DNA of 64,000 bases from Sphingopyxis sp. FD7 (GTDB lineage Bacteria; Pseudomonadota; Alphaproteobacteria; Sphingomonadales; Sphingomonadaceae), in assembly GCF_003609835.1 (NCBI RefSeq), contig NZ_AP017898.1, positions 1,550,001 to 1,614,000 of the forward strand. The letters run 5' to 3'. A model generated the notes under the pieces. That model was not told the origin of the DNA. It did no database searches and worked only from the letters and a program-made list of their open reading frames with translations. The number at the start of each line of letters is the position of its first letter. The first letter of the stretch is position 1. The position numbers and the translations under genes were made by a program. Positions 8,005 to 17,611 of this stretch are shown here, one piece after another.

Positions 8005-9296
8005 CAGTTTCCGGGAGCGGCGGCCGACGCCGGTTCGCGCGACAATGAGAAGGAGTCGAGCAACGCCGTGGCCGAGTCAAGCTCGGCCCCGACACCAAGA
8101 ATGAGCCACTGGTAACTGCACCCCGTCGTCGGCACGCGGTAATCGAAACGCATCCTGCCCTGCCGCAATGGCAGGCTGAGCGACGCGCCCTGGCTTTCCT
8201 GATTGCCCTGGAGACACAGCATATTGAACGTCAATCGCCCTTCGGTCGATTCGACTTCACGGACACGCAGGGCAAAGCGGTAGCTGCCGGGAGGCGACCG
8301 CATCAGAATCCGCGCGACCTCTCCCTGGCGCCCCGGGCTCGCAAAAATATCCACTTCGCGTTCGGCGAGTTCACGGCCACCGGCGTCATAATTTTCGGTC
8401 AACTGCCAATCAATCGGCCTGAAGGTACCCCGGCCGATGTGCGCAACGGTCTGACGGGCGGGAGAATAGACGTCATAGACCTCGAACGCGGCGGGATATT
8501 CGCGCGCGCCTACGAGAATGTCGATCAACTGCTGCCCATAGCCTGGCGCGCGCGCCGTCGAACGCGCCGGGATCGCCGAAACGATGTCGGCAACACGCGG
8601 TGCAAAGGCTGGATTGTCGATACCGTAGCGAACCAGACGCTCGATCCACAGCGGATTCCTCGCCACACGACGCTTGATCTGCGCACGTGCATCGGGATCG
8701 CTCGACGCTTGCAGAATGATCGGCAGGACAAGATCGTCGGCCTTCACGGAAACGGTGAGCGCACGATCAAGATCGGCAAGTCCGGCGTCGGGTCTATTGT
8801 CGAGAAACTTCATCTCGGCCGACTGCACGCCGGCGAGCACGTCGCGGCGCGACACCTGCAAGGCAAGGTCGAGCAGGCGTCTCCGCTTCATCCGGTCCTT
8901 TTCAAGAAAAGCCAGTTGGCGGAGCGCCGCGCTGTTGAGTGCCGATTGCGACAGCCCGTCGAGCGCAAGTTTTCGTATCGGCGCCGCTTTTTCCGCAGGC
9001 AGGGATGGCCCGACGCGACTCAGCAGAGCGGTCATCCGCGTAGCCAGTTCGGCATCGCGCCCTCCGGCCTCGCGAAACTTTTCCTGGGCCACCGCCGCTA
9101 TCAGCTTGTCGGCGACATCGGTTGGAGCCGTACTGTGCCAGGGCACGATGGCCATTGTGACGAAAGGCCGCTGGCCCGAAAAAATGAGCGCGAACGAGAA
9201 AGCCGCTGCATAAAGGGCGAGCAGCCCCCCCGCCGCCAGCACGACCAGTCGACCCACGCCAAGCGATCTCCATGAAACAGCGCGCAGTCCGGCCAT
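8004..9296 (-). CDS. Unrecognised membrane-anchored protein of the polysaccharide operon
   Basis: I do not recognise this 430-residue protein. It has one N-terminal hydrophobic segment (about residues 18-40, LVVLAAGGLLALYAAAFSFA), so the rest is probably periplasmic. The middle is rich in Ala/Leu/Arg helices that look like a helical-repeat (TPR-like) arm, and the last 150 residues look beta-rich. The ATG at 9296 lies four bases after the wzc stop; longer starts would run into wzc. Position between wzc and the nonulosonic acid genes suggests a role in polysaccharide assembly or export. Confidence 0.65.
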   Translation of the reverse strand: MAGLRAVSWRSLGVGRLVVLAAGGLLALYAAAFSFALIFSGQRPFVTMAIVPWHSTAPTDVADKLIAAVAQEKFREAGGRDAELATRMTALLSRVGPSLPAEKAAPIRKLALDGLSQSALNSAALRQLAFLEKDRMKRRRLLDLALQVSRRDVLAGVQSAEMKFLDNRPDAGLADLDRALTVSVKADDLVLPIILQASSDPDARAQIKRRVARNPLWIERLVRYGIDNPAFAPRVADIVSAIPARSTARAPGYGQQLIDILVGAREYPAAFEVYDVYSPARQTVAHIGRGTFRPIDWQLTENYDAGGRELAEREVDIFASPGRQGEVARILMRSPPGSYRFALRVREVESTEGRLTFNMLCLQGNQESQGASLSLPLRQGRMRFDYRVPTTGCSYQWLILGVGAELDSATALLDSFSLSREPASAAAPGN

Positions 9297-9300
9297 CGGG

Positions 9301-11517
9301 TCAGCCCCTGGCCGGTTCGGCGTCGACGCCCCGGCTCGCATACTCATAGGAATAGGCATAACCATAGCCATATTCCGAATCGCGCTTGTCGAGCTTGGTC
9401 AAGATGACACCGATCAGCGGTGCGCCCGCCGAGCGCAGTCGCGATAGCGCCGAATTGATGCCGCGGAGCGGAACGCGGCCGGCTTCGATCACCACCACCA
9501 CCGCTTCCACCGTCCGGCTGAGCAGCGGCGCATCGGCCAGTCCGATGATCGGCGCCGAATCGACGATCACATGATCATAATGTTTCTCGAGGGTGCGCAC
9601 GAAGTCAGCCATCCGATCGCCGCTCAGCAACTCCGCCGCACTCGGCACCGATGGCCCTGCGGGAATGAAGTCGAAATTCGGCATCACTTCCCTGATGAGC
9701 GGACGATAATCATCCTCGCCCGCAAGATAGTTGCTGACACCCCGATCGCGCTTCACCCCGATATGCTTGTGCAGCGATGGTTTGCGCATGTCCACGTCGA
9801 TCAGGATTACCTTCTTGCCGATCCGCGCGAGCACGGTGGCGAGCGACAACGACGATATGCTCTTGCCCTCCGCCGGCTGCGAACTGACGACCATCAGCGA
9901 CCGCGGGATACCGTGCGAGGTCGAGAAGGCGAGGCTCGACTTGATCGCAAAATAGGCTTCCAACACGTTCGATTTCGGATCGCGGATCGCTTCGGTGATC
10001 ACCACATCCTCTTCGATCTTGGGCACGCTGCCCAGCAACGGCAGTCCCAACTGGTCGGGGATACGCGACGGGTCGCTGACGCCTTCCTGCGACTGTTCCA
10101 GGATGAAAACCAGCACAAGCGCCGCAATCGATCCCAGCACAAGCGCGATGAACAGGTTGACGAGCAATTTTGGCGACGACGGCAGACGCGGCGGTTCGGC
10201 GCGGTCGATGACGGCGATATTGTTCGCCGACACGCCCGCCACCCCGATTTCCTTATAGCGTTGCAGCAATGCGTCATAAAGCTGCCGGTTGGTGTCGGCC
10301 TCGCGCTGATAGATGTTGTATTGGATGGCGTCGCGGCGCTGATCGAGCACCTGGCTCGACAGTGTGGCCACGCGCGCTTTCAGATTGTCCTCGCGTTCCA
10401 CCGCTGCGCGATAATCCTCGCGGGCCTCACGCGCGATGCGCTGTTCCTCGCGCGCGATCGACTGGTCCAACTCATCGATGCGTCGCTGCAGCGCCAAGGC
10501 TACGGGATAGCCTGGATCGAACTGTTGCATCAGTTGCGCATATTCGGCGGCATCCTTCGCACGCTGTTCGCGCAGTCGCGAAAGCGTGTCGTTGGTCCGC
10601 ACCGCGCCGACTGCCCGGGTTCGCGATTCCATAAGGACACGATCGGCCGTCGCCTTCACCAATTCGCTGTTCAGCGAACTCAGGCTGTCGGCCGCGAGCG
10701 TCCGTTCGCGAATCTGCGCCGTTCCGCTTCCGCCGCCATTTTCGTTGCTCCCGATCGTGACGATGTTGCGGCTCGACGCAAAATCGACCAGCGCACGTTC
10801 CGAATCTTCGACGCGCTGCCGCAGTTCGGCAAGGCGGCGCTCAAGGAAACTGCGCGCCTCGGCCGTCGAATCGAACTTTCGGGCGATACTTTGCGCGATG
10901 AACTCATTGGCCCAGGCGTTGGCGATCTGCGCGGAGATTTCCGGATCATAGGACGAATAGCTGACGTCGACGAGCGCCGACCCCCTGGTCGGGCTGATCA
11001 CAACATTCTCAAGGAGCGTATCGACGGTAATGCGCAATCGCTCGCTCGATCCGCGCGACGGCCGAGCCGCCCCGGCCTCGGCGCCCGGAAAATCGGACAT
11101 GTCAATGCCATGCGCAGCCCAGAAATTCTCGTTCGTCTCAAGGCGCAGACGCTTGGCAACACGCTCCGCCAGCGAACGCGCTTCCATCAGCGAATATTGC
11201 GTCTGATAAAACTCAAGATTGCGGCCCGTCGCTTCAGAATCGACGCCGGCAACATTCGTGATATTCTTCTGCTCGCGGCTGATTTCGATCTCTGTCGTCG
11301 CCGTATAGACGGGGCGCATCAGCAGCGTCACGACGAGCGCGAGAATCAGCGCACTGCAAATCGTCGACGCGATCCACCATTTCCGCCGCTTGAAAATATG
11401 CAGATATTCGATGACGATCGGCTTGAGGGAGCCTTGCGGCTGACCGGCGACCGGCTCCTCTCCGGCAAGGGTTGTCAGCGGTCGCGGCGAGGGACGCGAA
11501 GTTTCGATATGGTTCAT
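9301..11517 (-). CDS. wzc: Polysaccharide co-polymerase with tyrosine autokinase domain (Wzc/ExoP type)
   Basis: This 738-residue protein controls chain length and export of the polysaccharide from the inner membrane. It has a first membrane segment soon after the N-terminus (WIASTICSALILALVVTLLM), a Wzz-like periplasmic part with long coiled coils (about residues 200-420), a second membrane segment (LFIALVLGSIAALVLVFILE), and a cytoplasmic BY-kinase domain. The kinase shows Walker A SSQPAEGKS and Walker A' VILIDVDMRKP. The C-terminus is a tyrosine cluster (YGYGYAYSYEY) as expected for autophosphorylation. I use the ATG at 11517 because upstream in-frame sequence has no family similarity. Confidence 0.93.
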   Translation of the reverse strand: MNHIETSRPSPRPLTTLAGEEPVAGQPQGSLKPIVIEYLHIFKRRKWWIASTICSALILALVVTLLMRPVYTATTEIEISREQKNITNVAGVDSEATGRNLEFYQTQYSLMEARSLAERVAKRLRLETNENFWAAHGIDMSDFPGAEAGAARPSRGSSERLRITVDTLLENVVISPTRGSALVDVSYSSYDPEISAQIANAWANEFIAQSIARKFDSTAEARSFLERRLAELRQRVEDSERALVDFASSRNIVTIGSNENGGGSGTAQIRERTLAADSLSSLNSELVKATADRVLMESRTRAVGAVRTNDTLSRLREQRAKDAAEYAQLMQQFDPGYPVALALQRRIDELDQSIAREEQRIAREAREDYRAAVEREDNLKARVATLSSQVLDQRRDAIQYNIYQREADTNRQLYDALLQRYKEIGVAGVSANNIAVIDRAEPPRLPSSPKLLVNLFIALVLGSIAALVLVFILEQSQEGVSDPSRIPDQLGLPLLGSVPKIEEDVVITEAIRDPKSNVLEAYFAIKSSLAFSTSHGIPRSLMVVSSQPAEGKSISSLSLATVLARIGKKVILIDVDMRKPSLHKHIGVKRDRGVSNYLAGEDDYRPLIREVMPNFDFIPAGPSVPSAAELLSGDRMADFVRTLEKHYDHVIVDSAPIIGLADAPLLSRTVEAVVVVIEAGRVPLRGINSALSRLRSAGAPLIGVILTKLDKRDSEYGYGYAYSYEYASRGVDAEPARG

Positions 11518-11703
11518 AATACCTGATCTGCATGAAACGAAAGAAATGAAACGCGCCCCGCATCGCGCCATCGGGCGGTCGTTCGGCACCCTGTATGCGG
11601 ACCCGCTCGTCGCGGGAGCCGGATCGCGTTTAACAGTCGTTCTTTTGATTGCCAACGAAAAGACTGTGCCGCGGGGGCGTCGCCGGACGGATTTGCCATT
11701 GCA

Positions 11704-13092
11704 TCAAGTCCCTTCATTCAGGGATCGATCGGCGCCGGCGCGGCCCGCGGTCCACACCAGAGAAAGCGCGAAAATCGCTGCCATAAGCGGCGTCCGCAGC
11801 GGATAATCGTAGCTGCTCGCCAGAAACAGAAGCAGCAGGATGACGGCGCCGAGCCGCCGGAACATCAGCGAGACCTCCGAGCGATCCTCGGCCGACCCAC
11901 GAAAATAGTTGCGCACAACGACGGCCAAGCTAGCGGCCAGAAGCAGCACAAAAGGCAAACCGCCGGTCAGAAAAAGTTCGACGAAGTCATTGTGGGCATG
12001 GTTCATATATTGCGGCCGTAACATGAAATCGGGTTCGACGACGCGATAAGCCTCAACGAACGTTCCCATGCCCGTTCCGAACGGCAGATTTTCAAAGGCA
12101 AGCCTGACCGCCACGGGCCAGGTGTTGAAGCGGAGCGACGTTTCCGTGCCGACACCGGACGCAAACAGCCGATCGAATGAATTGGACGCGGTCATCTGGA
12201 CGGTGAGGATAGCGACGGCGACAAGCATAACGAGAGCGAGCGCGGTTTTCCACGTCGCGGTCCGGCCGCCGCTTCCCGCAATCCGGAACGGCGAGATTTT
12301 CAGAACGAACAGCACGGACGCCAGCCCGACCAGACCGACCAGAATCCCCGCTCGCGACTGGGCGACCAGCAGGGACGGCAGAAGCAGCGCGGCAAAGGAA
12401 AGCCCGCCCCATTGCAACGCGCCCGATCGCTCCTCGGCCATCCGCGACGCCAGCGCGACGAGCGCGGCCGTCAAAGGAAAAGCCATCGCGAGCGCGACCG
12501 CGTGGTGATTGCGGTTGGCGAACAGGCCAACCGCCGACCCGTCATTGGTAATCCGATACAGATAGAAGGCATTGCCTTCGCCGCCGATGATCTGAAGGAG
12601 ACCGAACAAGGTGGACGCGAACAGGCCCGCTAGAAGCAGCAGTGCAATACGGAACTGACGTTCGCGCTCGATTGTCAGCGCGAGCAAAAGAACGGCGAGC
12701 GGCAGCGCCATCGCCATCAGCGCGTTGACGGTGCGATAAGGAACCAGACTGATCGGTCGCCAGACGTCGGCCATCCCCGCCGCCCGGTCGATCTCGACCA
12801 CAAGGTCGCGCCCGGGCAGCGCTTGCCAGATTGCCGGAGGAAGCGGCACCAGCTGAAGGGCGACGAGCAACACCGACGCGAAAGCACAGGCAAGCAACGC
12901 CTTGTTCCGTTGCCACACGTCGCTGGGCAATAGGCAAAGGGCGACTGCGAGCGCCAGAATCGCAATCGGACGCAGAACGACCAGCGAGGTGACGTCGTCG
13001 CGCCCGCTGCCGCCGAGTAGCAGCGCCATGAGCAGGATGGCGGCAAGCACCAATTCGGAGGCCGAACTCGAACGAAAGATATTCTTTTTCAT
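11704..13092 (-). CDS. O-antigen ligase/polymerase-like membrane protein
   Basis: The 462-residue product is almost entirely hydrophobic, with about twelve predicted membrane helices and one large periplasmic loop. The loop contains GTGMGTFVEAYRVVEP and NHAHNDFVELFLTGG, the NHAHN(D)xxE-type motif of the Wzy_C/O-antigen ligase superfamily. Such proteins either polymerise repeat units (Wzy) or ligate glycans to an acceptor (WaaL). In this operon, with wza, wzc and an initiating transferase but no other polymerase in view, polymerase is somewhat more likely. Its stop lies 186 bases upstream of wzc; it begins five bases after the end of the dehydratase gene. Confidence 0.82.
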   Translation of the reverse strand: MKKNIFRSSSASELVLAAILLMALLLGGSGRDDVTSLVVLRPIAILALAVALCLLPSDVWQRNKALLACAFASVLLVALQLVPLPPAIWQALPGRDLVVEIDRAAGMADVWRPISLVPYRTVNALMAMALPLAVLLLALTIERERQFRIALLLLAGLFASTLFGLLQIIGGEGNAFYLYRITNDGSAVGLFANRNHHAVALAMAFPLTAALVALASRMAEERSGALQWGGLSFAALLLPSLLVAQSRAGILVGLVGLASVLFVLKISPFRIAGSGGRTATWKTALALVMLVAVAILTVQMTASNSFDRLFASGVGTETSLRFNTWPVAVRLAFENLPFGTGMGTFVEAYRVVEPDFMLRPQYMNHAHNDFVELFLTGGLPFVLLLAASLAVVVRNYFRGSAEDRSEVSLMFRRLGAVILLLLFLASSYDYPLRTPLMAAIFALSLVWTAGRAGADRSLNEGT

Positions 13093-13096
13093 CTGG

Positions 13097-15049
13097 TTAA
13101 AGTTCCGGCGCAGGGGCGGTTACGGGGGGCTGCTCGTGCAGGGTGGGCACTAGCCGTTTCAATGCGGCTCGGCAACCGCCCGTATCGGCGGCCGAAATCG
13201 CCGCCTCGATCGCGGCGATGTTCGCATGGAGGCATTCATGGCTGACGCATTCCTCGCGCGCCTGCATGATCCGTGGATGCGCGGTCTGCTGCGATTCCTC
13301 GCCGACAAGAAGTTCCTCGTAGAGCTTCTCACCCTTGCGCAGTCCGCGTTCGACGATCTCGATGCTTCCGTCGGGATTAGCGGGCGTGCGGATCGTGAGG
13401 CCGGACAATCGCACCATGGTTTCGGCAAGATCCCAGATGCGCACCGGTTCGCCCATGTCGAGCAGAAAGACCTCGCCGCCGACAGCCATGCTGCCTGCCT
13501 GGATCACCAGTTCGGCCGCCTCTGGGATCGTCATGAAATAGCGTGTCACATCGCGGTGGGTCACCGTCACCGGACCGCCGCGCTCAATCTGCTGCCGAAA
13601 GGTCGGAACGACCGATCCGCTCGATCCGAGCACGTTGCCGAAGCGAACCATCGAGAAAATCGTGCCGTCAGCCTTTTGCGACCGGCTCATGTCCTGAAGC
13701 AGCATTTCGCAAACGCGTTTGCTGGCCCCCATGACGTTGGGGGGGCGCACCGCCTTGTCGGTGCTGACGAGGATGAATCGCTCGACCCCCTTGACCACCG
13801 CCATCTCGGCGACGTTACGCGTTCCCCGGATATTGTTGGCGACGCCATCAAGCGGATTTTCCTCCAGAAGCGGAACATGCTTATACGCCGCTGCGTGATA
13901 GATGGTGTCAGGCGCCTCATCGGCGAACAGGCGCTCGACCGCCCCAGCATCGGCCACGTTCGACAATCTGGCCCTAAGAGCGGGCCGGGCGCCATCGGGC
14001 AAACGGACGAGGATCGCTTCAAGTTCATTCTGAAGCCGGAAGAGCGAAAATTCGCTGGATTCGACGAGGGTGAGCGAATGCGGAGCCAGCCGCAGAATCT
14101 GTCGACACAATTCGCTGCCGATCGAACCGCCGGCGCCTGTCACCATCACCCGCTTGCCCTTCACCGATCGCGACAGCAGTTCGCGATCGGCCGTCACCGG
14201 TGGACGACCGAGCAGATCCTCCACCTCTATCGGCCGGATCGAGCTCGCCGAAATCTTGCCTTCCAGAATATCCCGAACCGGCGGGAGCGTCTGGACATTG
14301 ATGCTGAACTGCGCGAGATTTCGGATGATCTCCTTGCGTCGGGCGTCGCCGACCTGCGTCATCGCCAAAATGATGTCGGTGATGTCGAACTGGTTCAGCA
14401 CGTTGGCGATATCGTCGGTGTGAAAGATGCGGACGCCGTCGATCCGCTTGCCCCGCTTGGTCCGGTCATCGTCGAGAAAGCCGACAAGCCGCAGGCCGCC
14501 TTCAGAACTCAATGACGCTGCCAGTCGCTGACCGGTCGTGCCGGCTCCGTAGATCAGGACGTTTCGTTCCCGCCCTACAAAGTCGCGCGAATGGAAAAGA
14601 TCGACGAGCACATATCGACCGACGATACGCGCGACACCGATCAGCATGAGAAACAGGATCGGGCCGAGAATGGCGATCGTCCGCGGCACGCCAGGATAGC
14701 CGACATACATATAGACGACGACCAGCGGCACCGCCATCATCGCGACAGCCACCGCCAGCGAAATCAATACGCCGCGACCTGCGTAGCGAAATATGGCCGA
14801 ATAAACGCCGCGCCAATAAGCGATCGGGAACCATAGCAGCAACATGGAGAGGCCAAAGCGCAGCACCGGCCAGTCATCGGAGCTCCATTCGCCCATCCGA
14901 ATGGAAAAAGCCATCGCGGACGCAACCAATCCCAAGAGCGCGTCGCAAATGAGAACAAGCAGGAGTTTCGCCCACCGCGGCCAGAAAAGCATGCGCGCAG
15001 CAGAGGTGATCAGATAGGTCGAAATATCGGTGAAGAAACGCTCAAACAC
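13097..15049 (-). CDS. Membrane-bound NDP-sugar 4,6-dehydratase (WbpM/CapD/FlaA1 family)
   Basis: This 650-residue protein has four N-terminal membrane helices (to about residue 140), a first Rossmann-like domain (VLIYGAGTTGQRLAASL) and a second, catalytic SDR domain (VMVTGAGGSIGSELCRQIL; PNVMGASKR). That two-domain long form is the WbpM class, which converts UDP-GlcNAc to the 4-keto-6-deoxy sugar. The product can feed QuiNAc/FucNAc synthesis and, in many bacteria, the legionaminic/bacillosamine branch. With the transferase at 15107 and the reductase/epimerase at 15667 it matches the WreV-WreU-WreQ set for QuiNAc-initiated glycans in rhizobia, so that role is inferred. Confidence 0.9.
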   Translation of the reverse strand: MFERFFTDISTYLITSAARMLFWPRWAKLLLVLICDALLGLVASAMAFSIRMGEWSSDDWPVLRFGLSMLLLWFPIAYWRGVYSAIFRYAGRGVLISLAVAVAMMAVPLVVVYMYVGYPGVPRTIAILGPILFLMLIGVARIVGRYVLVDLFHSRDFVGRERNVLIYGAGTTGQRLAASLSSEGGLRLVGFLDDDRTKRGKRIDGVRIFHTDDIANVLNQFDITDIILAMTQVGDARRKEIIRNLAQFSINVQTLPPVRDILEGKISASSIRPIEVEDLLGRPPVTADRELLSRSVKGKRVMVTGAGGSIGSELCRQILRLAPHSLTLVESSEFSLFRLQNELEAILVRLPDGARPALRARLSNVADAGAVERLFADEAPDTIYHAAAYKHVPLLEENPLDGVANNIRGTRNVAEMAVVKGVERFILVSTDKAVRPPNVMGASKRVCEMLLQDMSRSQKADGTIFSMVRFGNVLGSSGSVVPTFRQQIERGGPVTVTHRDVTRYFMTIPEAAELVIQAGSMAVGGEVFLLDMGEPVRIWDLAETMVRLSGLTIRTPANPDGSIEIVERGLRKGEKLYEELLVGEESQQTAHPRIMQAREECVSHECLHANIAAIEAAISAADTGGCRAALKRLVPTLHEQPPVTAPAPEL

Positions 15050-15106
15050 GGCTGGGCCTCAAACGGGGGTGAGAATATCGGAAATCCAGACCTCTAGATG
15101 CGGCCA

Positions 15107-15670
15107 TTAATGCGAAATGCTGCGGCGATCCAGAACCCGCAGCACAGTCAGGATCAGGATGTTGAGGTCGAAGACGAAGTTCATCCGGTTCAGATATTCG
15201 CGCTCCAACACCACTTTCTCGTCGATCGTCAGTTCATCGCGACCGTTAATCTGAGCCCATCCGGTTATACCCGGCCTAAGCGCGGCAACCCCGGATTCCG
15301 TCCTCAAACGCATCAAATCGTCCTGATTGAACAGCGCCGGTCGCGGTCCGACCAGGCTCATGTCGCCAACGATCACACTGAAGAACTGCGGCAGTTCATC
15401 GAGGCTCGTTCGCCGCAGGAAACGTCCGATCCGCGTCACCCGGCTTTGCCCGTCCTGCAGCAAATGCGTCGGCAGCAGCGGCGTGTCGACGCGCATCGTG
15501 CGAAACTTGGGCATCAGGAACAGTCGGCTGTCACGGCCAAAGCGCTGCGACCAGAACACCGCAGGCCCCGGCGAGTCCAGACGGATCGCGAGCGCCACGC
15601 AAAGCATCAACGGAGCCAGAAGAAGAACGGCAAGCGAAGCGAAGATCAGGTCGAACATTCGCTTTATCAT
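15107..15670 (-). CDS. Initiating sugar-phosphate transferase (monotopic PGT)
   Basis: The 187-residue protein is the core catalytic domain of the bacterial sugar transferase family. It has one N-terminal hydrophobic re-entrant helix (FDLIFASLAVLLLAPLMLC), then GPAVFWSQRFGRD, KFRTM, LRRTSLDELPQF (with the catalytic Asp-Glu pair), VGPRPAL and RPGITGWAQINGR. It moves a sugar-1-phosphate from a UDP-sugar to undecaprenyl phosphate and so starts the repeat unit. It lacks the extra membrane domains of WbaP. Its ATG overlaps the stop of the upstream epimerase gene by four bases (ATGA), which links the two functionally. Confidence 0.92.
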   Translation of the reverse strand: MIKRMFDLIFASLAVLLLAPLMLCVALAIRLDSPGPAVFWSQRFGRDSRLFLMPKFRTMRVDTPLLPTHLLQDGQSRVTRIGRFLRRTSLDELPQFFSVIVGDMSLVGPRPALFNQDDLMRLRTESGVAALRPGITGWAQINGRDELTIDEKVVLEREYLNRMNFVFDLNILILTVLRVLDRRSISH

Positions 15671-16599
15671 TTGTTCGTTCCCGCTATCATGCCAATCGCC
15701 CCGTCAAGCGTAACATCAGGTTCCCACGCGAAAAGACGCGCGAACCGCTTGCCATCGTACGCCGCGTTGCCAAGCAGGCTTTGTGCACGCTCGCCCAGAA
15801 CAATATGCGCGCATCCGCTCACCAGTTCCGGCGACCAGTTCCACACAAGATCCGGGTGCCCGAAGCGGTTCAGCAATTTGCGGTAAAGCGCGGCCGTTGA
15901 CAGCGGCTCGCTGTCAGTGACGATGAAGCATCCCGACCGATCCTGTCCAACGGCGATCGCAACGGCATCCGCCACATTACCCACGAAAGCAAAACTGCGG
16001 CGATTGTCTATCCGTCCGACCGGGAGCGGCACGGCGAAGCGAGCTGCCTTTGCAAGAGCGGCGAACCAGGCCGTCACACCCGGCCCGATCAGCGCCGGCG
16101 GCCGAAGCGATATGGTCCGAAACCCCTCGCGGTCGCGTTCGGCGAGCCCGATGTCGGCCAACAGCTTGCTTATTCCATAAGGGGTCGTCGGCTCGGGCGA
16201 CCAGTCATCGTCGACAACGCTGCCGGCCGGGGTCAGTGATCTGACAGCTGCAACGGAACTCAGCTGAACAAAACGCGTCGCTCCTGCGCGCCGCGCGACG
16301 TCTGCAAGGCGAAGGGGAAACTCACCATTGACCAGCCGATATCGCCGCTCGGCGAGCACCGGATCCTCGCGCCGCAGAATATGGACACGCGCCATACAGT
16401 TCACCACGACGTCGCAGCCATCGACGAGACGCATGAGATCCGCCCCGATAATATCGCCTGTCGCAAGCGACTCGGTGGCCGAAGCAAGCTTTGTTCCCGA
16501 TCGGGTCAGCGCGCGAACCCGATATCCCGACGCGGCAAGCCTTCCGACGACATGCCGCCCCAGAAAGCCTGCTGCGCCGGTGACGGCAACCGTCATCAT
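15667..16599 (-). CDS. NAD-dependent nucleotide-sugar epimerase/reductase
   Basis: This 310-residue extended SDR has the cofactor motif TGAAGFLGRHVVGRL and the catalytic Tyr-x-x-x-Lys in PYGISKLLAD. Related proteins (WbpV, WreQ) reduce the 4-keto-6-deoxy intermediate made by WbpM-type dehydratases to UDP-QuiNAc or its epimer. Coupling by ATGA to the initiating transferase and the dehydratase next door supports making the first sugar of the repeat unit. The precise product cannot be decided from sequence. Confidence 0.85.
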   Translation of the reverse strand: MMTVAVTGAAGFLGRHVVGRLAASGYRVRALTRSGTKLASATESLATGDIIGADLMRLVDGCDVVVNCMARVHILRREDPVLAERRYRLVNGEFPLRLADVARRAGATRFVQLSSVAAVRSLTPAGSVVDDDWSPEPTTPYGISKLLADIGLAERDREGFRTISLRPPALIGPGVTAWFAALAKAARFAVPLPVGRIDNRRSFAFVGNVADAVAIAVGQDRSGCFIVTDSEPLSTAALYRKLLNRFGHPDLVWNWSPELVSGCAHIVLGERAQSLLGNAAYDGKRFARLFAWEPDVTLDGAIGMIAGTNK

Positions 16600-16652
16600 G
16601 GCTGAGTGCTCCGGCCCACCTTGCCAGCGATCAACGCCGAAACAGCACCGGA

Positions 16653-17426
16653 TCAGTTGTTCTGCAGCGCAACGACGATCGGCGTCGTCAACAGGGGCAC
16701 GACCTGCAAGACATCACGGAAAAGACGGCGCGATGCGGAATCACCAACAACCACAACGTCGTTGGCATGAATGTCGGGGTCGGCGTAGGCGCCGCGACGA
16801 ATGGCCTTCAGATTGAACAGTGCAGCATATTTCTGGCCTTCAACCGTCCTGAACACGACAACCTCGTCCAGACGCGCAAACTCCGCCGTTCCCTCGGCCG
16901 TGGCGATCGCCCGCAGCAAGGTCATCCGACCCACCACCGGATAGAGTCCGGGCTTGCGGACCTGCCCTTCGACGGTCACAAACTGGCTGCCTGTTTCTTT
17001 GAGATTCACGGTGACCTGCGGATCGCGAATATGAGCCAGCATCAGCTTGGACCGAAGATCCTGCTCCACTTCGGCCGGAGTTTTTCCTGCAGCCTGGATC
17101 ACCCCGGCCAACGGGAAGGAGAAACGCCCGCTCGCGTCCGTCTGCACTTCGCGCTTGCTGAGTTCAAGAATGCCGAACACATCGATCGTAAGCCGGTCGA
17201 AAGGCCCGATCAGATAAGGTCGCTCGTCGGACAGCGTGTCACCACCGCCGGGTTCGGGCAGGCTGTCTGCCGGAATGACGCGGACATGCGGCGAACCGCC
17301 CAATTGCGGTGCGGCACATCCGGACGTGATCGCCACCAGCGGCAGCGCGGCCAGCAGGGCCGCCCAGGTCGCCGGACGCAGGCTCCGAACTCGCACGGAA
17401 CGTCGCGGAGATGCGTGATCCGGCAT
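16653..17426 (-). CDS. wza: Polysaccharide export outer-membrane lipoprotein (Wza type)
   Basis: The 257-residue protein has a signal peptide ending in a lipobox (ITSGC, Cys at about residue 37), a poly_export domain (YLIGPFDRLTIDVFGILELS...GRFSFPLAGVI) and an SLBB domain (VTVEGQVRKPGLYPVVGRMTLL). It forms the outer-membrane channel for the polysaccharide handled by Wzc. As the first gene of a row of minus-strand genes that reaches the window edge, it probably lies just behind the operon promoter. The ribosome binding site GAAGGA lies six to seven bases upstream of the ATG. Confidence 0.93.
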   Translation of the reverse strand: MPDHASPRRSVRVRSLRPATWAALLAALPLVAITSGCAAPQLGGSPHVRVIPADSLPEPGGGDTLSDERPYLIGPFDRLTIDVFGILELSKREVQTDASGRFSFPLAGVIQAAGKTPAEVEQDLRSKLMLAHIRDPQVTVNLKETGSQFVTVEGQVRKPGLYPVVGRMTLLRAIATAEGTAEFARLDEVVVFRTVEGQKYAALFNLKAIRRGAYADPDIHANDVVVVGDSASRRLFRDVLQVVPLLTTPIVVALQNN

Positions 17427-17611
17427 ATATTTTCCTTCAGATTACATATTCCAAACAAATCCATCCGGCACGAACTGGCTTGCGGATTCGTGTCCCGGAC
17501 GCGTTCGGCCGGGTGATTAGTCACATTCGGATTCAAGCACAAGTTGCTTCCCGATGAATGCGCCGAAACGTTGCCTTGCGGCGAGTGACGGTCCTGCCTC
17601 GGACGCGCTGC
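17427..17611 (-). promoter_or_regulatory. Leader region ahead of the polysaccharide operon
   Basis: This 185-base gap separates wza from the metallophosphatase gene, both on the minus strand. The part next to wza (17430-17470) is much more AT-rich than its surroundings and ends in a clear ribosome binding site (GAAGGAA). It is the natural place for the promoter of the operon. I could not assign -35/-10 boxes or an operator with confidence. Confidence 0.35.

Noticed and set aside
9571..11526. 651-residue plus-strand frame over wzc
   Set aside because: Mirror of the tyrosine kinase gene.
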